From positions 1 through 64,000 of the forward strand of contig NZ_JAJKFQ010000029.1 of assembly GCF_020966635.1 (NCBI RefSeq): DNA of 64,000 nucleotides. The letters run 5' to 3'. Numbering within the stretch: position 1 is the stretch's first letter; each line of letters starts with the position of its first letter. This DNA is from Stieleria sp. JC731. GTDB lineage: Bacteria > Planctomycetota > Planctomycetia > Pirellulales > Pirellulaceae. Shown in pieces: positions 37,428 to 47,533 of this stretch. Below the pieces are notes generated by a model. The model worked only from the letters and a program-made list of their open reading frames with translations, did no database searches and was not told where the DNA came from. A program made the translations under genes and the position numbers.

Positions 37428-38732
37428 ATGCCTAAATCTTCGAAGAAGCTTGGTCATATTCGCTGGTATATCGCTGCCATTCCGCTGGTTTGCCTCCTCG
37501 GAATGACGCTTCAGGTCTTCATGATTTCGTCGCAAAGTTCCGACCTCGCATCGAGCAATGCGGCGACGAACCTGAGCGGTCGACAGCGTATGTTGAATCA
37601 ACGGCATACCCGTGAACTGCTGCAGATCGCGGACGGAGATGCGGCTACACCCGACAAAACCTATGACTTGCTGATCGAATCAATTTCGTTGCTACGTCAT
37701 GGGGGCGAGCATGAGTTTGGTCAACTCGATCCCGCTGATGCAAAGACATCCGAAGCGCTAAACCTATCACTGGCAGCACTCGAGCATAAAAAGAAAATTG
37801 CTGACGAATACATCGCCAGCCTCCGATCCGGCGATGAAAGCCGCGTTGCAAACTTGCGTACGATGCTGATCGCACAGACCGATGATGCTCACAAAGCGGC
37901 GCATTCCGTTGTCACCACCATTGGCGATCAAACCGCCGAAGCATCCCAATCGAGTTTCTACAGTGTGGTCGGTGGCGCTATCGCGATCACATTGGTCTGC
38001 TTTGCCGTTTCGATGTTTTGCTCTCGCAAATCGGTCGGTGTCCTTGCGAAAGCATCCGATTCGATCGGATCGACAGGGGACGTGGCGCAAAACGTCAGCA
38101 CCAGTGCGGAATCACTTCGTGGGGCTATCGAACAGTTCGAAGCCAGTATCCAGGAAATCGCTCGCAATGCTACCGGTGCGGCCAGCGTTGCCCGCAATGC
38201 CGTTGATGCGGCACGCTCGACCACCGAAACGATCTCTCGACTGGGAAAAAGCAGCACCGAAATTGGCGAAATGATTCGCGTGATCAACTCGATCGCCGAG
38301 CAAACGAACCTGCTTGCACTTAACGCGACGATCGAAGCGGCTCGCGCCGGTGAGGCCGGTAAAGGATTCGCGGTCGTCGCAAACGAAGTCAAAGAACTCG
38401 CTGCCCAGACCGGGACCGCGACAGAGGACATCGTTCGCCGGATTGAGGCAATTCAAGCAGACACGATGGAAGCGACCGACGCGATCGATTTAGTCAGCGA
38501 CATCATTTCGCAGATCAATGAAAGCCAAAACGCGATCGCGGGCGCCGTCGAAGAACAAACAGCGATGACGGCAGAAATTTCCCACAACGTCGCCGACTTG
38601 GCTGACGGAAACAACGTCATTGCGAACACCGTGTTGTCATTGACACAGCTGCTTCGCGATGAGGTTGCCAGCGCTGCCGGAACCAGTCCAGGCGGATCGG
38701 GTTCATCCAGCAAAGCAAAATACCAATTGTAA
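37428..38732 (+). CDS. Methyl-accepting protein with PilJ/NIT-like sensor
   Basis: A 434-residue chemoreceptor. Helix 1 is near residues 12-28. The extracytoplasmic part begins with [17 protein letters not shown], the signature of PilJ/NarX-like type IV pili sensor domains. A second helix lies at about 181-202. The cytoplasmic signalling domain has [41 protein letters not shown]. No HAMP is apparent, and no CheR-binding pentapeptide ends it. The start ATG follows a purine-poor leader. It is in the same direction as cheA and the haem receptor. 38733-39012 is a 280-bp gap without a gene. Confidence 0.92.
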   Translation: MPKSSKKLGHIRWYIAAIPLVCLLGMTLQVFMISSQSSDLASSNAATNLSGRQRMLNQRHTRELLQIADGDAATPDKTYDLLIESISLLRHGGEHEFGQLDPADAKTSEALNLSLAALEHKKKIADEYIASLRSGDESRVANLRTMLIAQTDDAHKAAHSVVTTIGDQTAEASQSSFYSVVGGAIAITLVCFAVSMFCSRKSVGVLAKASDSIGSTGDVAQNVSTSAESLRGAIEQFEASIQEIARNATGAASVARNAVDAARSTTETISRLGKSSTEIGEMIRVINSIAEQTNLLALNATIEAARAGEAGKGFAVVANEVKELAAQTGTATEDIVRRIEAIQADTMEATDAIDLVSDIISQINESQNAIAGAVEEQTAMTAEISHNVADLADGNNVIANTVLSLTQLLRDEVASAAGTSPGGSGSSSKAKYQL

Positions 38733-39012
38733 AACGTATCAAGAAGACGATCGATCCTTGAATCGATTGTCTCAATCGTCAGTCCAGTACACCGCATCAC
38801 TTAACAAACATTGTTGTCATCTCTTCGTTGGAAGATGCTTTAGATCAGAATTCATCAAGCCAGATTGCCAGAACGTTCGTTGTCTCGACTTCAACGCACC
38901 TTCTTTTGCAAAACAGAACGTCCACTGGTTGGTTGAGTTGAGTTCGCTTTAGCACTTACTGAGGGAAGCCTTCTGTCTTGCACTCGTCAATTTTCATGCA
39001 CAGGTCGACACC

Positions 39013-39939
39013 ATGGACTCCCACGTTATCTCAATCGAACCGCCGCCCAAGCGGCTTAAACTGCTGTTGGAAGGTCGACGTGGTGAAACACTAAAGCTTC
39101 CTGCGGCGGCACTGGAAGCGCTCGAAATTGCGCAAGACCCTGAATGCCGCGTCGATCATCTCGCTTGCGTAATTTCGCGAGACCCGATGTTGGCCGCAGA
39201 TACGTTGGCCATCGCGAACTCCGCCGCGTTTTCCGGCGGAAAAACGCTCGTCTCACTTCGCCAGGCCATCGTCCGAGTCGGGATACGGCAATGCCGAAAT
39301 CTGATCATCGCTTCCAGTACCGCCGGGATGATGAAACGATTGCCACTGGAACAAATTTGGGTCCGCGACTTGTTGCTGCGTCACAGTTACGCCACCGCGA
39401 CGGCGGCATCCTACATCAATCAATACTTGGAACTTGGTTTTGAAGGCGAGGAGTTTACTGCGGGCTTGCTACACGATTTAGGCCGTCTGATGTTTGCGCT
39501 TGTTGACCCGGAAGGGTTTATTCAAGCTGATGTTTTGGAGTTTATTGATGACGAAGAAATCATACGACGTGAGCGTCAACAATTCCGAACCGATCACTGC
39601 CAATTCGGTGCTTGGTTTCTACATCAACAACATCTGCCTCACGCTTTAATCGAAGCTATCCTTTTCCATCACGACCCCTCCGTGGAGTGCAACCATCAAA
39701 GGCTGGTCACCGTCACCTCTGCAGCAGACCATCTTGCGAACCACATTCAGCGACACAACGAATCGGTGAGCTATGAACCAAGTGACAATGTTGCAATCGA
39801 AAAACTTGAACAACTTTTTGAACGCTCGCTGGTCGAATCGTTTGCCGACGTCTCGCACAAACTAATTGAAAGTACCCAGGCTGATTTGGAAGTGAGCTGT
39901 AAGAACCAATGCGAAACGGAGTCAAGGTGTAGCCAATGA
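39013..39939 (+). CDS. HDOD domain signalling protein
   Basis: A 308-residue soluble protein with an HDOD domain over most of its length. Landmarks are VISRDPMLAADTLAIANSAAF near residue 55 and SLRQAIVRVGIRQCRN at ~80-97. The degenerate HD region is GLLHDLGRLMFAL, and LIEAILFHHDPS closes it. HDOD proteins are non-catalytic HD relatives used in signalling, often with chemotaxis or c-di-GMP systems. Its stop overlaps the cheB ATG by 4 bp, so it is made together with CheB and is probably part of this pathway. Confidence 0.93.
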   Translation: MDSHVISIEPPPKRLKLLLEGRRGETLKLPAAALEALEIAQDPECRVDHLACVISRDPMLAADTLAIANSAAFSGGKTLVSLRQAIVRVGIRQCRNLIIASSTAGMMKRLPLEQIWVRDLLLRHSYATATAASYINQYLELGFEGEEFTAGLLHDLGRLMFALVDPEGFIQADVLEFIDDEEIIRRERQQFRTDHCQFGAWFLHQQHLPHALIEAILFHHDPSVECNHQRLVTVTSAADHLANHIQRHNESVSYEPSDNVAIEKLEQLFERSLVESFADVSHKLIESTQADLEVSCKNQCETESRCSQ

Positions 39940-41036
39940 ACGAAGTCATACGAGTAATGGTCTGCGATGACTCGTCCATGATGAGGCGTCTGCTTGTATC
40001 GACACTCAATAGCGCCGGCGATATCACGGTGGTCTCCGAAGCCGTTCACGGCAAAGACGCTATCGAAAAACTGCCCAAAAGCCGTCCCGATATCGTGATT
40101 ATGGATGTCGGAATGCCAGTCATGGACGGTATCGAAACGGTTCGCGAAATTCGCAAGGTCGACCGCAAACTGCCTGTGATCATGTTTAGCGCACTGACAC
40201 AGGACGGTGCCGAGGCGACGATGGATGCGATCACCGCAGGCGCGGATGATTTCGCGACCAAGCCTGTCGATGCCGGACACATCACAAAAGCCGTCGCACA
40301 ACTAAAAGAAGAGCTTCTTCCAAAGATCTATCGCCTAGTCCCGACAAAAGCGAAGGTCACGTGTGCCTCCACACCAATGGGAGGCGGCAACCCGATGCGA
40401 CGCGGTCCGGCGGTCAAGCCGGCACCTGCGAAATCCAACCTCCCACGTGTGACCAATCCGGCTCGCGTCGACGCGATTGGCATCGGCGTTTCAACTGGCG
40501 GTCCCAAAGCGCTCGCCGCGGTGGTTAGCAAACTGCCATTGGATCTACGCGTTCCAATCTTCATCGTGCAGCACATGCCGGCTTCCTTTACCGCGTTGCT
40601 TGCCGAACGTCTTTCATCCGAACGCGGACATTCCGTCGTCGAAGGCTCCAACGATTTGGTTGTCAAACCAGGGCAAATTGTGATCGCCCCCGGTGGATAT
40701 CACATGACCGTGACACGTCGCGGCAGTGACTCGATAACCAAACTCAACCAAGATCCTCCGATTCATTCCTGCCGACCGGCCGTCGACCCGCTGTTTCGAT
40801 CTATGGCTGCGGCCTATGGAGACGGGTGCTTGGGAGTCATCCTAACCGGGATGGGAGTTGACGGAACCGAAGGGGTTCGAGCGTTGAAAGAAAAGGGCTG
40901 TATGGTGATCGCCCAAGACAAGGAAACCAGTGTCGTCTGGGGAATGCCAGGCAATGTGGTTCAACAAGGCCTCGCCGACGTCGTCCTTCCCATCAACAAA
41001 GTCGCAATGGAAATCGAACGGGTACTTTCAAAGTAA
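39936..41036 (+). CDS. cheB: Chemotaxis methylesterase CheB
   Basis: A 366-residue CheB. The receiver domain (1-~125) has DD at 11-12, the phosphoacceptor Asp 57 in VIMDVGMPVMDG and TKPVD. A linker leads to the methylesterase domain (~178-366) with the catalytic triad Ser 186 (GIGVSTGGP), His 213 (VQHMPASF) and Asp near 309 (LTGMGVDGTEG). It would demethylate or deamidate the receptors. No cheR, cheW or cheY lies in the window. The gene is translationally coupled to the HDOD gene. Confidence 0.96.
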   Translation: MNEVIRVMVCDDSSMMRRLLVSTLNSAGDITVVSEAVHGKDAIEKLPKSRPDIVIMDVGMPVMDGIETVREIRKVDRKLPVIMFSALTQDGAEATMDAITAGADDFATKPVDAGHITKAVAQLKEELLPKIYRLVPTKAKVTCASTPMGGGNPMRRGPAVKPAPAKSNLPRVTNPARVDAIGIGVSTGGPKALAAVVSKLPLDLRVPIFIVQHMPASFTALLAERLSSERGHSVVEGSNDLVVKPGQIVIAPGGYHMTVTRRGSDSITKLNQDPPIHSCRPAVDPLFRSMAAAYGDGCLGVILTGMGVDGTEGVRALKEKGCMVIAQDKETSVVWGMPGNVVQQGLADVVLPINKVAMEIERVLSK

Positions 41037-41058
41037 TCCTTCGGTATCACCCCGGTGC

Positions 41059-41466
41059 ACCAGAGTACCCGGCACGCTCCGACGTGCCGACAAGCCACCA
41101 TCCCGCTGCACCAATCCAGCACGCTGCATCACGGGGACCGTGATGGGTACTATTTAGCTAACCAGAGTACCCGGCACGCTCCGATGTGCCGACAAGCCAC
41201 CACCCCGCCACACCAATCCAGCACGCTGCATCACGGGGACCGTGATGGGTACTATTTAGCTAACCAAAGTACCCGGCACGCTCCGACGTGCCGACAAGTC
41301 ACCATCCCGCTGCACCAATCCCGCACGCTGCATCACGGGGACCGTGATGGGTACTATCTAACAAACCAAAGTACCCGGCACGCTCCGACGTGTTGACAAG
41401 CCACCACCCCGCTGTACCAATCCAGCCCGCCGTATCACCGGGGGGAAAATGATGGGGACTGTTACT
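41059..41466 (+). repeat. Four 102-bp tandem repeats with conserved stem-loops
   Basis: Four direct repeats of 102 bp begin at 41059, 41161, 41263 and 41365, right after cheB. Each unit has an outer inverted pair (AGTACC/GGTACT; 41064-41069 with 41146-41151 in unit 1), a stem CGGCACG/CGTGCCG (41070-41076/41083-41089) and a stem CATCACGG/CCGTGATG (41127-41134/41138-41145). Changes in units 2 and 4 turn pairs of the first stem into G-U pairs in plus-strand RNA. The 3' half of unit 4 is degraded and supplies the last bases of the decarboxylase gene on the other strand. Confidence 0.9.
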
Positions 41467-43198
41467 AACTGACATTCTTACTCATCCGTGATGCCAAGTT
41501 CTTCAGCGTGATACTGGCATCGTTCTCAGCGAGTTTCGCTTGGATCAAATGCATCTCACTTGGATCGTTCCAAGCTTCATCCAATGCCGCGACGAACTCG
41601 GTTTCGTCGGTGACTAGATGGCTCTTTCCGCGGCCATACACATCAACTAACTTGCAATAGTTCCACGGATGGATCTCATTGTAAACCCAGTCACCGGCAT
41701 GCAAATAGCGTTCGGTTCCGTAGCCATGATTGTCAAGAATGATGACAATCGGGTTGTGCCCGTGACGAACCAGCGTGCTTAGCTCTTGCCCCGTCATTTG
41801 AAACGCACCGTCACCGACCAAGGCGACGATTCGATGATCCGGCCTTGCCGTTGCCGCTCCCAATGCGGCCGGAATGGCAAATCCCATCGAAGTGTAATAT
41901 GCCGGACTGAGAAACTCACCGCGATCATGGATGGTCAACTCAGTCGCTGCGAACAACGAGTCGCCAACATCGGCAACTACGATGGTCGTTCCGTCGAGGC
42001 GTTGGTTGATCTGCTGAATCATCCAACTTGTTTTTAGACTCGGCGGTTCCGACGTCGGATCTTCTAAATCTTTCGGACTGGTGATACTGCCGGGTCGGAC
42101 GTCTGGCTTTCGTAGCGAACGCTGTTGGTATTCGATCTTGCCAAGCCCAAGCAAAAATTCTTTTAATCCAACGTTGTGGTAGTGATGGTGAGAGACGCGT
42201 AACTCTTCGCTTGTCGCATAGACACAGGCGGCGGGATTCAGATTGGCCGAAAAAATGCCCAGGTTGATATCGCTCAGAAAAGCGCCCAACAGCAGTACGA
42301 GATCGCTTTCTTCGACGAACTTGGTCACCGCTTGATCTCCCAAAGCGCCTTCGTACAAACCGATAAAGCTCGGATGCTGTTCGCTGATCACGCTTTTTCC
42401 CAACATCGTCGTCGCGATCGGAATCTTTGCCGCGTCAGCGAGTTGCAGTAGCTCGTCATGCAATCCGAATCGGTGCAGCTCGACACCCGCAACGATCACG
42501 GGCTGTTTAGCCCGACCGATTAGCTCCGCCGTTTCTTTGATCGCTTCGGCTGTGGCGTGATCATCCAAGTGCTGGTAGGCACCACGATAGCTGTGCGTGA
42601 TCGGTGGCACCACGTGAACCATGTCACGTGGGATTTCCAGGTAGACGGGGCGTTTGAATCGATCACACGCATCCAGAACGCGATCGATTTCAGAGAACGC
42701 AGTCAGCGGATCAGACAGCTCCGCACCTGCAATGGTGAACTTTTCGAAGACTTCGTATTGAGTTCGAAAATCACGGACCATGTGATGCAATAACGCCCCG
42801 CGTGATCGCTCCTTCAGTCCCGGTGAACCGGTCACGACAACGACAGGCGATTTCTCTGCATAGGCGCCTGCGATCGAGTTGCAAACGCTTAATCCTCCGA
42901 CGCAATAAGTTACACACAATGCCCCCATCCCATTCAATCTTGCGTAGGCATCCGCCGCAAAACCGGCGCAGTCTTCACGAGTACAGCCAATCATCTGGAT
43001 CGGACTTTTTTCCAGTTCGCTGTACAGCGACAAGACATAGTCACCGGGAATGCCGAACATCTGTCCGATGCCATAATCTTGCAACCGGGCGATCAGATAC
43101 TGGGCAATCGACAGATTTGCCGTGGTGCGACGCGGCGGCCTAGCTGAAGTGGACGTAGACAACTTGGAAGCAGACGGGTTGGCTCCGGAAACATTCAT
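41465..43198 (-). CDS. ThDP-dependent decarboxylase (pyruvate/indolepyruvate decarboxylase family)
   Basis: A 577-residue thiamine-diphosphate enzyme of the Pdc/IpdC family, which decarboxylates 2-keto acids non-oxidatively. The catalytic Glu 75 is in IGCTREDCAGFAADAYAR and the His pair typical of decarboxylases is at 138-139 (LLHHM). The ThDP/Mg motif is GDGAFQMTGQELSTLVRHGHNPIVIILDN. Residues 1-25 are a Ser/Thr/Pro-rich extension. The ATG at 43198 with GAGG 8 nt upstream is preferred over the adjacent GTG at 43201. Substrate (pyruvate, indolepyruvate, phenylpyruvate) cannot be told from motifs. It converges on cheB across the 102-bp repeats. Confidence 0.92.
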   Translation of the reverse strand: MNVSGANPSASKLSTSTSARPPRRTTANLSIAQYLIARLQDYGIGQMFGIPGDYVLSLYSELEKSPIQMIGCTREDCAGFAADAYARLNGMGALCVTYCVGGLSVCNSIAGAYAEKSPVVVVTGSPGLKERSRGALLHHMVRDFRTQYEVFEKFTIAGAELSDPLTAFSEIDRVLDACDRFKRPVYLEIPRDMVHVVPPITHSYRGAYQHLDDHATAEAIKETAELIGRAKQPVIVAGVELHRFGLHDELLQLADAAKIPIATTMLGKSVISEQHPSFIGLYEGALGDQAVTKFVEESDLVLLLGAFLSDINLGIFSANLNPAACVYATSEELRVSHHHYHNVGLKEFLLGLGKIEYQQRSLRKPDVRPGSITSPKDLEDPTSEPPSLKTSWMIQQINQRLDGTTIVVADVGDSLFAATELTIHDRGEFLSPAYYTSMGFAIPAALGAATARPDHRIVALVGDGAFQMTGQELSTLVRHGHNPIVIILDNHGYGTERYLHAGDWVYNEIHPWNYCKLVDVYGRGKSHLVTDETEFVAALDEAWNDPSEMHLIQAKLAENDASITLKNLASRMSKNVS

Positions 43199-43253
43199 CA
43201 CGTTGCCTCATTCCATTCGGGAAAACGATTGTTCCAATCTAATATTGCCGACA

Positions 43254-43325
43254 CTGCAATTGTGCTGGCTGTGCAACTGTATTGGGCATTGCAACTGTAC
43301 TGCGCATTGCAACTGTACTGGGCAT
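43254..43325. repeat. 18-bp tandem repeats, three good copies plus one degenerate
   Basis: TGCAACTGTA(C/T)TG(G/C)GCAT is repeated at 43272-43289, 43290-43307 and 43308-43325, with a decayed copy before them from about 43254. It lies in the 167-bp gap between the start of the decarboxylase gene and the 3' end of the kinase gene, both on the minus strand, so it may affect decarboxylase expression. The period is a multiple of three. Confidence 0.85.
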
Positions 43326-43365
43326 ACCGACCAGTGCAGTGAACTCAATCGCTTGATGTCCCTGA

Positions 43366-46300
43366 TCAGTCAGCTGCCAAAGTAGTCGACGTTGGTTGCC
43401 GATCGCAACGAATCCAGTCGATCTCGATTGATGGCGAAGTGCCAGTCGGGATCACCAAAGCCACATCGATCGTTTCAATTAAATCGGATTGCTCAGGGAT
43501 GCGAAATGCCCCGCTGACGTTACTCCACTGCACCCCGATACCAGTAATCGATTGCCGCAACAATTCGGACTTTTGATGCCGCACTAGGAGCTGATAAGGC
43601 GGCTGATCAGGATCATTAAATCCGTCCGCATTTCGGATCCGAATACTCACCTGATATTCCAACCCCGCTGTCGCAGGAATTGATTGAAAGAGTTCCCACT
43701 GGCTCGACGGTTCGGCAATCGCTGAATTCGCAGATCCGGCGACTTCGTCCGATTCGGGCATCGGGTCGATACGAAGCAGTGTACCGGCTCGTGAGTGGTC
43801 GCCGATCTGTGTCTGACTTAAAACCGGACGCACGCTAACCTGTTCCTGTTCAGGACGGGTATTCATTCCGTTTCGCAAATTCCAGTACTGACCGATGGGT
43901 AAGTCAAAGGCTGCGTTCAACAACGGAAGCGAACGAGGCATCTGGCCGGTCGACGCATGGATGATTTCGTTGACAGATGCGTTGGGCAGTTCGGCAACTT
44001 GGTCGGCAATTTTCCTGAGCGACTGAATCTTCTCTACGTACGCGTCTTTCTGCTGAACGTCACTGCTCTGACGAGACTGCTTCAACCAGACAATCGCCTG
44101 CTGACGCGCGATATCAGCAAACCGAGAAACATCGCAGGCGGGATCCAGCTTTCTGGCTTGTTCGATCGCTTTCACCGCCTGATCGAAAGCTTCGTCTCGG
44201 ACCGCTTGCTTCGCGATTCCGAACCACGCGTTGGATTGATGACGTGTGGTCACCGCGATTTCAGTCGCTTTGCGATATAGCGACAATGCTTCTTGGTTGA
44301 ATTCGTCACTGCGACGATCCAGAACGAGTGCCAATCCCATCATCGAGACAACGCTTGACGGCGTCTGTGCAAGTGCCAAACGGAAGTGCTGTTCGGCCTC
44401 ACCAGGCTGACCGGTCTGCAATGAACACCATCCGAGTATCTCGTTCGCACGCCACTGGTCGACATTTAGCTCAATCGACTTTTCTGCCCACTGAGCAGCG
44501 GACTCGATTTGATCCCGAGAGTATTCCAGCGACGCCAATAGGCTGGCAAGTTCGGCAGCTTCCAAATTTGTATCGCGATCTTGTTCGAAGACGGAGAAGC
44601 GTCGCTTGGCATATTCAATCGCACGGCGACGGCCGCGCAAATCTTTGAGCTTTAAAATCGCACCGTCTAAACTGTCCGCGACGTCAAAACCGAGATCTGT
44701 CGCGTAGAAGAACGAATCGATCGCCAATCGATGCTGCCCGACATGGGCGGCCGTCGCGCCGAGGTGCCAGTATGGCCAATCTTGGTCTGAGACGAGACGT
44801 GTTGCTTGGCTTGCATCACGTAAGCTGCGTTTTAGAAGTTGATCAATGCGTTCCTGCTTTCCTTGCCATTGATTCGGTTGATCTCGAATCTCCAACGCCA
44901 GTTCAAGCCCAATGGTGGCTCGATCCGCATAGGCAAACGCGGTTTCTGGTCGAATCGCGATACATCGGCCGTACTGCGTCTTCGCCTGATTGAAAGCTTC
45001 GATTGCCGCTTGGTGATCTTCAGACTGTTGCGCGGACTGGGCCGTCAAAAAATAGGCCTGCCCCATCGTCATACATATCCAATAGTCATCTGGCGCAAGG
45101 TCCAGCGACCTTCGCAGCGTTTCCAAAGCAACTTCGACAGGGTAGCTCTGCTCAGTCGACTGCTCCGAACGCGGAACAAAAGTGACTCCGTAATCCTTGA
45201 ACCAAGTTCGATACGCCGGATCGATACTGGCAATCAAGCTGGCAATCGCAAGTTCCAAGCCGTCTGCCGCATTTTCTGGCGGGGCCAAGGTTTCCGGTTC
45301 GACACGAGTCCCCTGATGCAGGCGATATCGAGCAATGCTACCGAGCCATTTGGCCGATTGGCTGGGACGAAACGTTTCGATTCGCCGCGTTAGCTCGACG
45401 GTGGCTTCGGCTTCCGCGGTTCCAACCTTTGACGTCAAAAACGATCGCAATAGGCGCAGCAGGCTAGGCGTTTGTCCATCCTTGTCACCACCCATGACGA
45501 TCACCATGCGTTTTAGGTAAATCGAATTGAGCGCCGTGAGAACCCGGTACACACGCCACCGCATGGCATCAGCCTGCTGAGGTGACAGATCATCGACGGG
45601 CAATTCATCCCACCACCGATCGCTGTCGAGAACATTCATGATGCCCAGTGACGACTGCAGCAAAATTGCCGCTTCAGTATCACGAGCCAAATAGTCGAGA
45701 TCTTCACCCCTGCGTACCAAGGATTCGAATTCACCTAGCCGATGAAGTCGGTCGCGTTTTTCGATCCAAATCCGTCGAACCGAATCGAAGCTTCGCAATT
45801 CGCCCATCCGCTCGATCGCTAAATTTGCCAACATCGCGGCATCCGCATAGCGACCACTGGCAATTGCTGCTTCGCTGCGTTCCATCGCGGCATCGACCAT
45901 CGCCCGGGCTTCATTCTGCCTAGTTTCTGTCTGGTACTCGATCTCTCTGTCGGCTAGCGACTGTCGTCGCGCGGATTCCAGTTTGCGACGTACCATCTCG
46001 TCTTGCACCGCCAAGCCAATGACGGCGCCGATAATCAACAAAAACGAAGCAACAAAGATGGCGGCCGAACGGGCAGGATTTTTGCGTGCCAAACGTATCA
46101 AGCGTTCTGTAGGCGGCGTCTTGTAAACGCTAACCGGTTGATCGGCTAGGTAATGTTCGATGTCGATCGCGATCTCTCCGGCACTCCCATAGCGTTTCGT
46201 CGGAGCCTTTTGCATGGCTTTCATCGCGATCGCTGATAGTGCTCGCGGGATATGGGGATTCATCGAGTTTGGCCATTCAATCCGTCCCTCAAAGATCTTC

Positions 46301-47349
46301 TTCAGTGTTGACTCTAAGTCGGCTTCGCCTTCATGCGGAGCTCGACCGGTCAAGATGTAATAGAGAGTCCCACCAAGACAATAAACGTCCGACAGTTCAC
46401 CGATACGATCAACATCACCACGCGCCTGTTCCGGACTCATAAATCGTGGTGTGCCCATGGTCGTGCCGTGCTGTGTCTCGGCGACGGACGAACCCGGATT
46501 TCCGTGGCTTTGGAATTCTGGAATCCCCATGGTGCCCGTTTCAAAAATGTCAGGCGAACCGTTCGCTTTGCCCAATTCATCGGTTCGCTTGGCCAGCCCC
46601 CAGTCGACGACCAACGTCTGACCATAGGCACCCAACATGATGTTCGATGGCTTCAGGTCGCGATGGATGACATGTCGACTGTGGGCATAATCGATCGTCA
46701 GGCAAACGTCTCGAAAACGGTTTAGCAGATCACGCAGGACCTCCAAATCGTACCAACGATGCAATGAACGTTTTGATTCTGTCGTTGAAGCAGAATTCAA
46801 TCCTAGATGACGCTGCACAACGTCTTTTAAGGTCTCCCCCTGAATCAGCTGCATCGCATAGAAAGGACGACCAGCGAAGTCATTGCCCATCGAATAGATC
46901 GGGACAATCCCCGGGTGCTCAAGGTATCCGGTGATTTCCGCCTCACGACGAAATCGGCCCGCCGCATCCGGGTTATCCGACCATTGGGGTTTGATTTGTT
47001 TGAGGGCGACCGAGCGGGCGAGTTGATTGTCCCAAGCGATGAAGACTTCGCCCAATCCACCTTCAGCATGACGGCATCGAATTTCAAATCGCTGTGACGG
47101 ACCCGAGTCACTGGCTGTCGGATTGCCTACCGAAGCGCTCGCCGCGTTGCTGGGTTTCGAATCGGCGAACAAGCCTCCGCCGAGAAACTGATCGTCTTCG
47201 CATTGCTGCAACGCGTCGACAAGAGCCCGTACTTTCGCCAGTTTTACATCATCGCCTTCACAGGCTTGGCGTAAGAATGCCTCACGTTGTTCCGAAGAAT
47301 CAATTTCGAGAGCAGCGGTAGCGAGATCGTCGACGTTCATGCCTTGCAT
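43366..47349 (-). CDS. Ser/Thr protein kinase with membrane helix and TPR ectodomain
   Basis: A 1327-residue protein kinase. The kinase domain spans about 88-400: Gly loop AEGGLGEVF, ATP-binding Lys 117 in VALKQI, HRDLKPSN with catalytic Asp 231, DWG (249-251) in place of DFG, and GTPRFMSPEQARG. A single membrane helix follows near 441-462 (AAIFVASFLLIIGAVIGLAVQ). The rest, about 860 residues, contains TPR-like helical repeats and ends in a beta-rich module of ~180 residues, probably outside the cytoplasm. This kinase-TM-TPR layout is common in planctomycetes. Two ATG starts, 47349 and 47340, are equally possible. It stands alone. Confidence 0.93.
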   Translation of the reverse strand: MQGMNVDDLATAALEIDSSEQREAFLRQACEGDDVKLAKVRALVDALQQCEDDQFLGGGLFADSKPSNAASASVGNPTASDSGPSQRFEIRCRHAEGGLGEVFIAWDNQLARSVALKQIKPQWSDNPDAAGRFRREAEITGYLEHPGIVPIYSMGNDFAGRPFYAMQLIQGETLKDVVQRHLGLNSASTTESKRSLHRWYDLEVLRDLLNRFRDVCLTIDYAHSRHVIHRDLKPSNIMLGAYGQTLVVDWGLAKRTDELGKANGSPDIFETGTMGIPEFQSHGNPGSSVAETQHGTTMGTPRFMSPEQARGDVDRIGELSDVYCLGGTLYYILTGRAPHEGEADLESTLKKIFEGRIEWPNSMNPHIPRALSAIAMKAMQKAPTKRYGSAGEIAIDIEHYLADQPVSVYKTPPTERLIRLARKNPARSAAIFVASFLLIIGAVIGLAVQDEMVRRKLESARRQSLADREIEYQTETRQNEARAMVDAAMERSEAAIASGRYADAAMLANLAIERMGELRSFDSVRRIWIEKRDRLHRLGEFESLVRRGEDLDYLARDTEAAILLQSSLGIMNVLDSDRWWDELPVDDLSPQQADAMRWRVYRVLTALNSIYLKRMVIVMGGDKDGQTPSLLRLLRSFLTSKVGTAEAEATVELTRRIETFRPSQSAKWLGSIARYRLHQGTRVEPETLAPPENAADGLELAIASLIASIDPAYRTWFKDYGVTFVPRSEQSTEQSYPVEVALETLRRSLDLAPDDYWICMTMGQAYFLTAQSAQQSEDHQAAIEAFNQAKTQYGRCIAIRPETAFAYADRATIGLELALEIRDQPNQWQGKQERIDQLLKRSLRDASQATRLVSDQDWPYWHLGATAAHVGQHRLAIDSFFYATDLGFDVADSLDGAILKLKDLRGRRRAIEYAKRRFSVFEQDRDTNLEAAELASLLASLEYSRDQIESAAQWAEKSIELNVDQWRANEILGWCSLQTGQPGEAEQHFRLALAQTPSSVVSMMGLALVLDRRSDEFNQEALSLYRKATEIAVTTRHQSNAWFGIAKQAVRDEAFDQAVKAIEQARKLDPACDVSRFADIARQQAIVWLKQSRQSSDVQQKDAYVEKIQSLRKIADQVAELPNASVNEIIHASTGQMPRSLPLLNAAFDLPIGQYWNLRNGMNTRPEQEQVSVRPVLSQTQIGDHSRAGTLLRIDPMPESDEVAGSANSAIAEPSSQWELFQSIPATAGLEYQVSIRIRNADGFNDPDQPPYQLLVRHQKSELLRQSITGIGVQWSNVSGAFRIPEQSDLIETIDVALVIPTGTSPSIEIDWIRCDRQPTSTTLAAD

Positions 47350-47533
47350 GATAGCGTGCCGACGGGAACATTGTCGCCCCGCGACTTTCTGCCTGATTCA
47401 GACAGTCAGCGACATAGGTTCCGTGGAAAATGCGCCGCTAGAAATGACAAAAATTCGTCGATCACATCAGTGTGTCAGTCGATGACAGTTCCGTCATGGG
47501 TGATCTGCAAAATCACCTGACGATCCCAAACTG

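Noticed and set aside
41059-41466. CRISPR array
   Set aside because: Units are 102 bp with no unique spacers between short repeats and no cas genes; these are simple tandem repeats.
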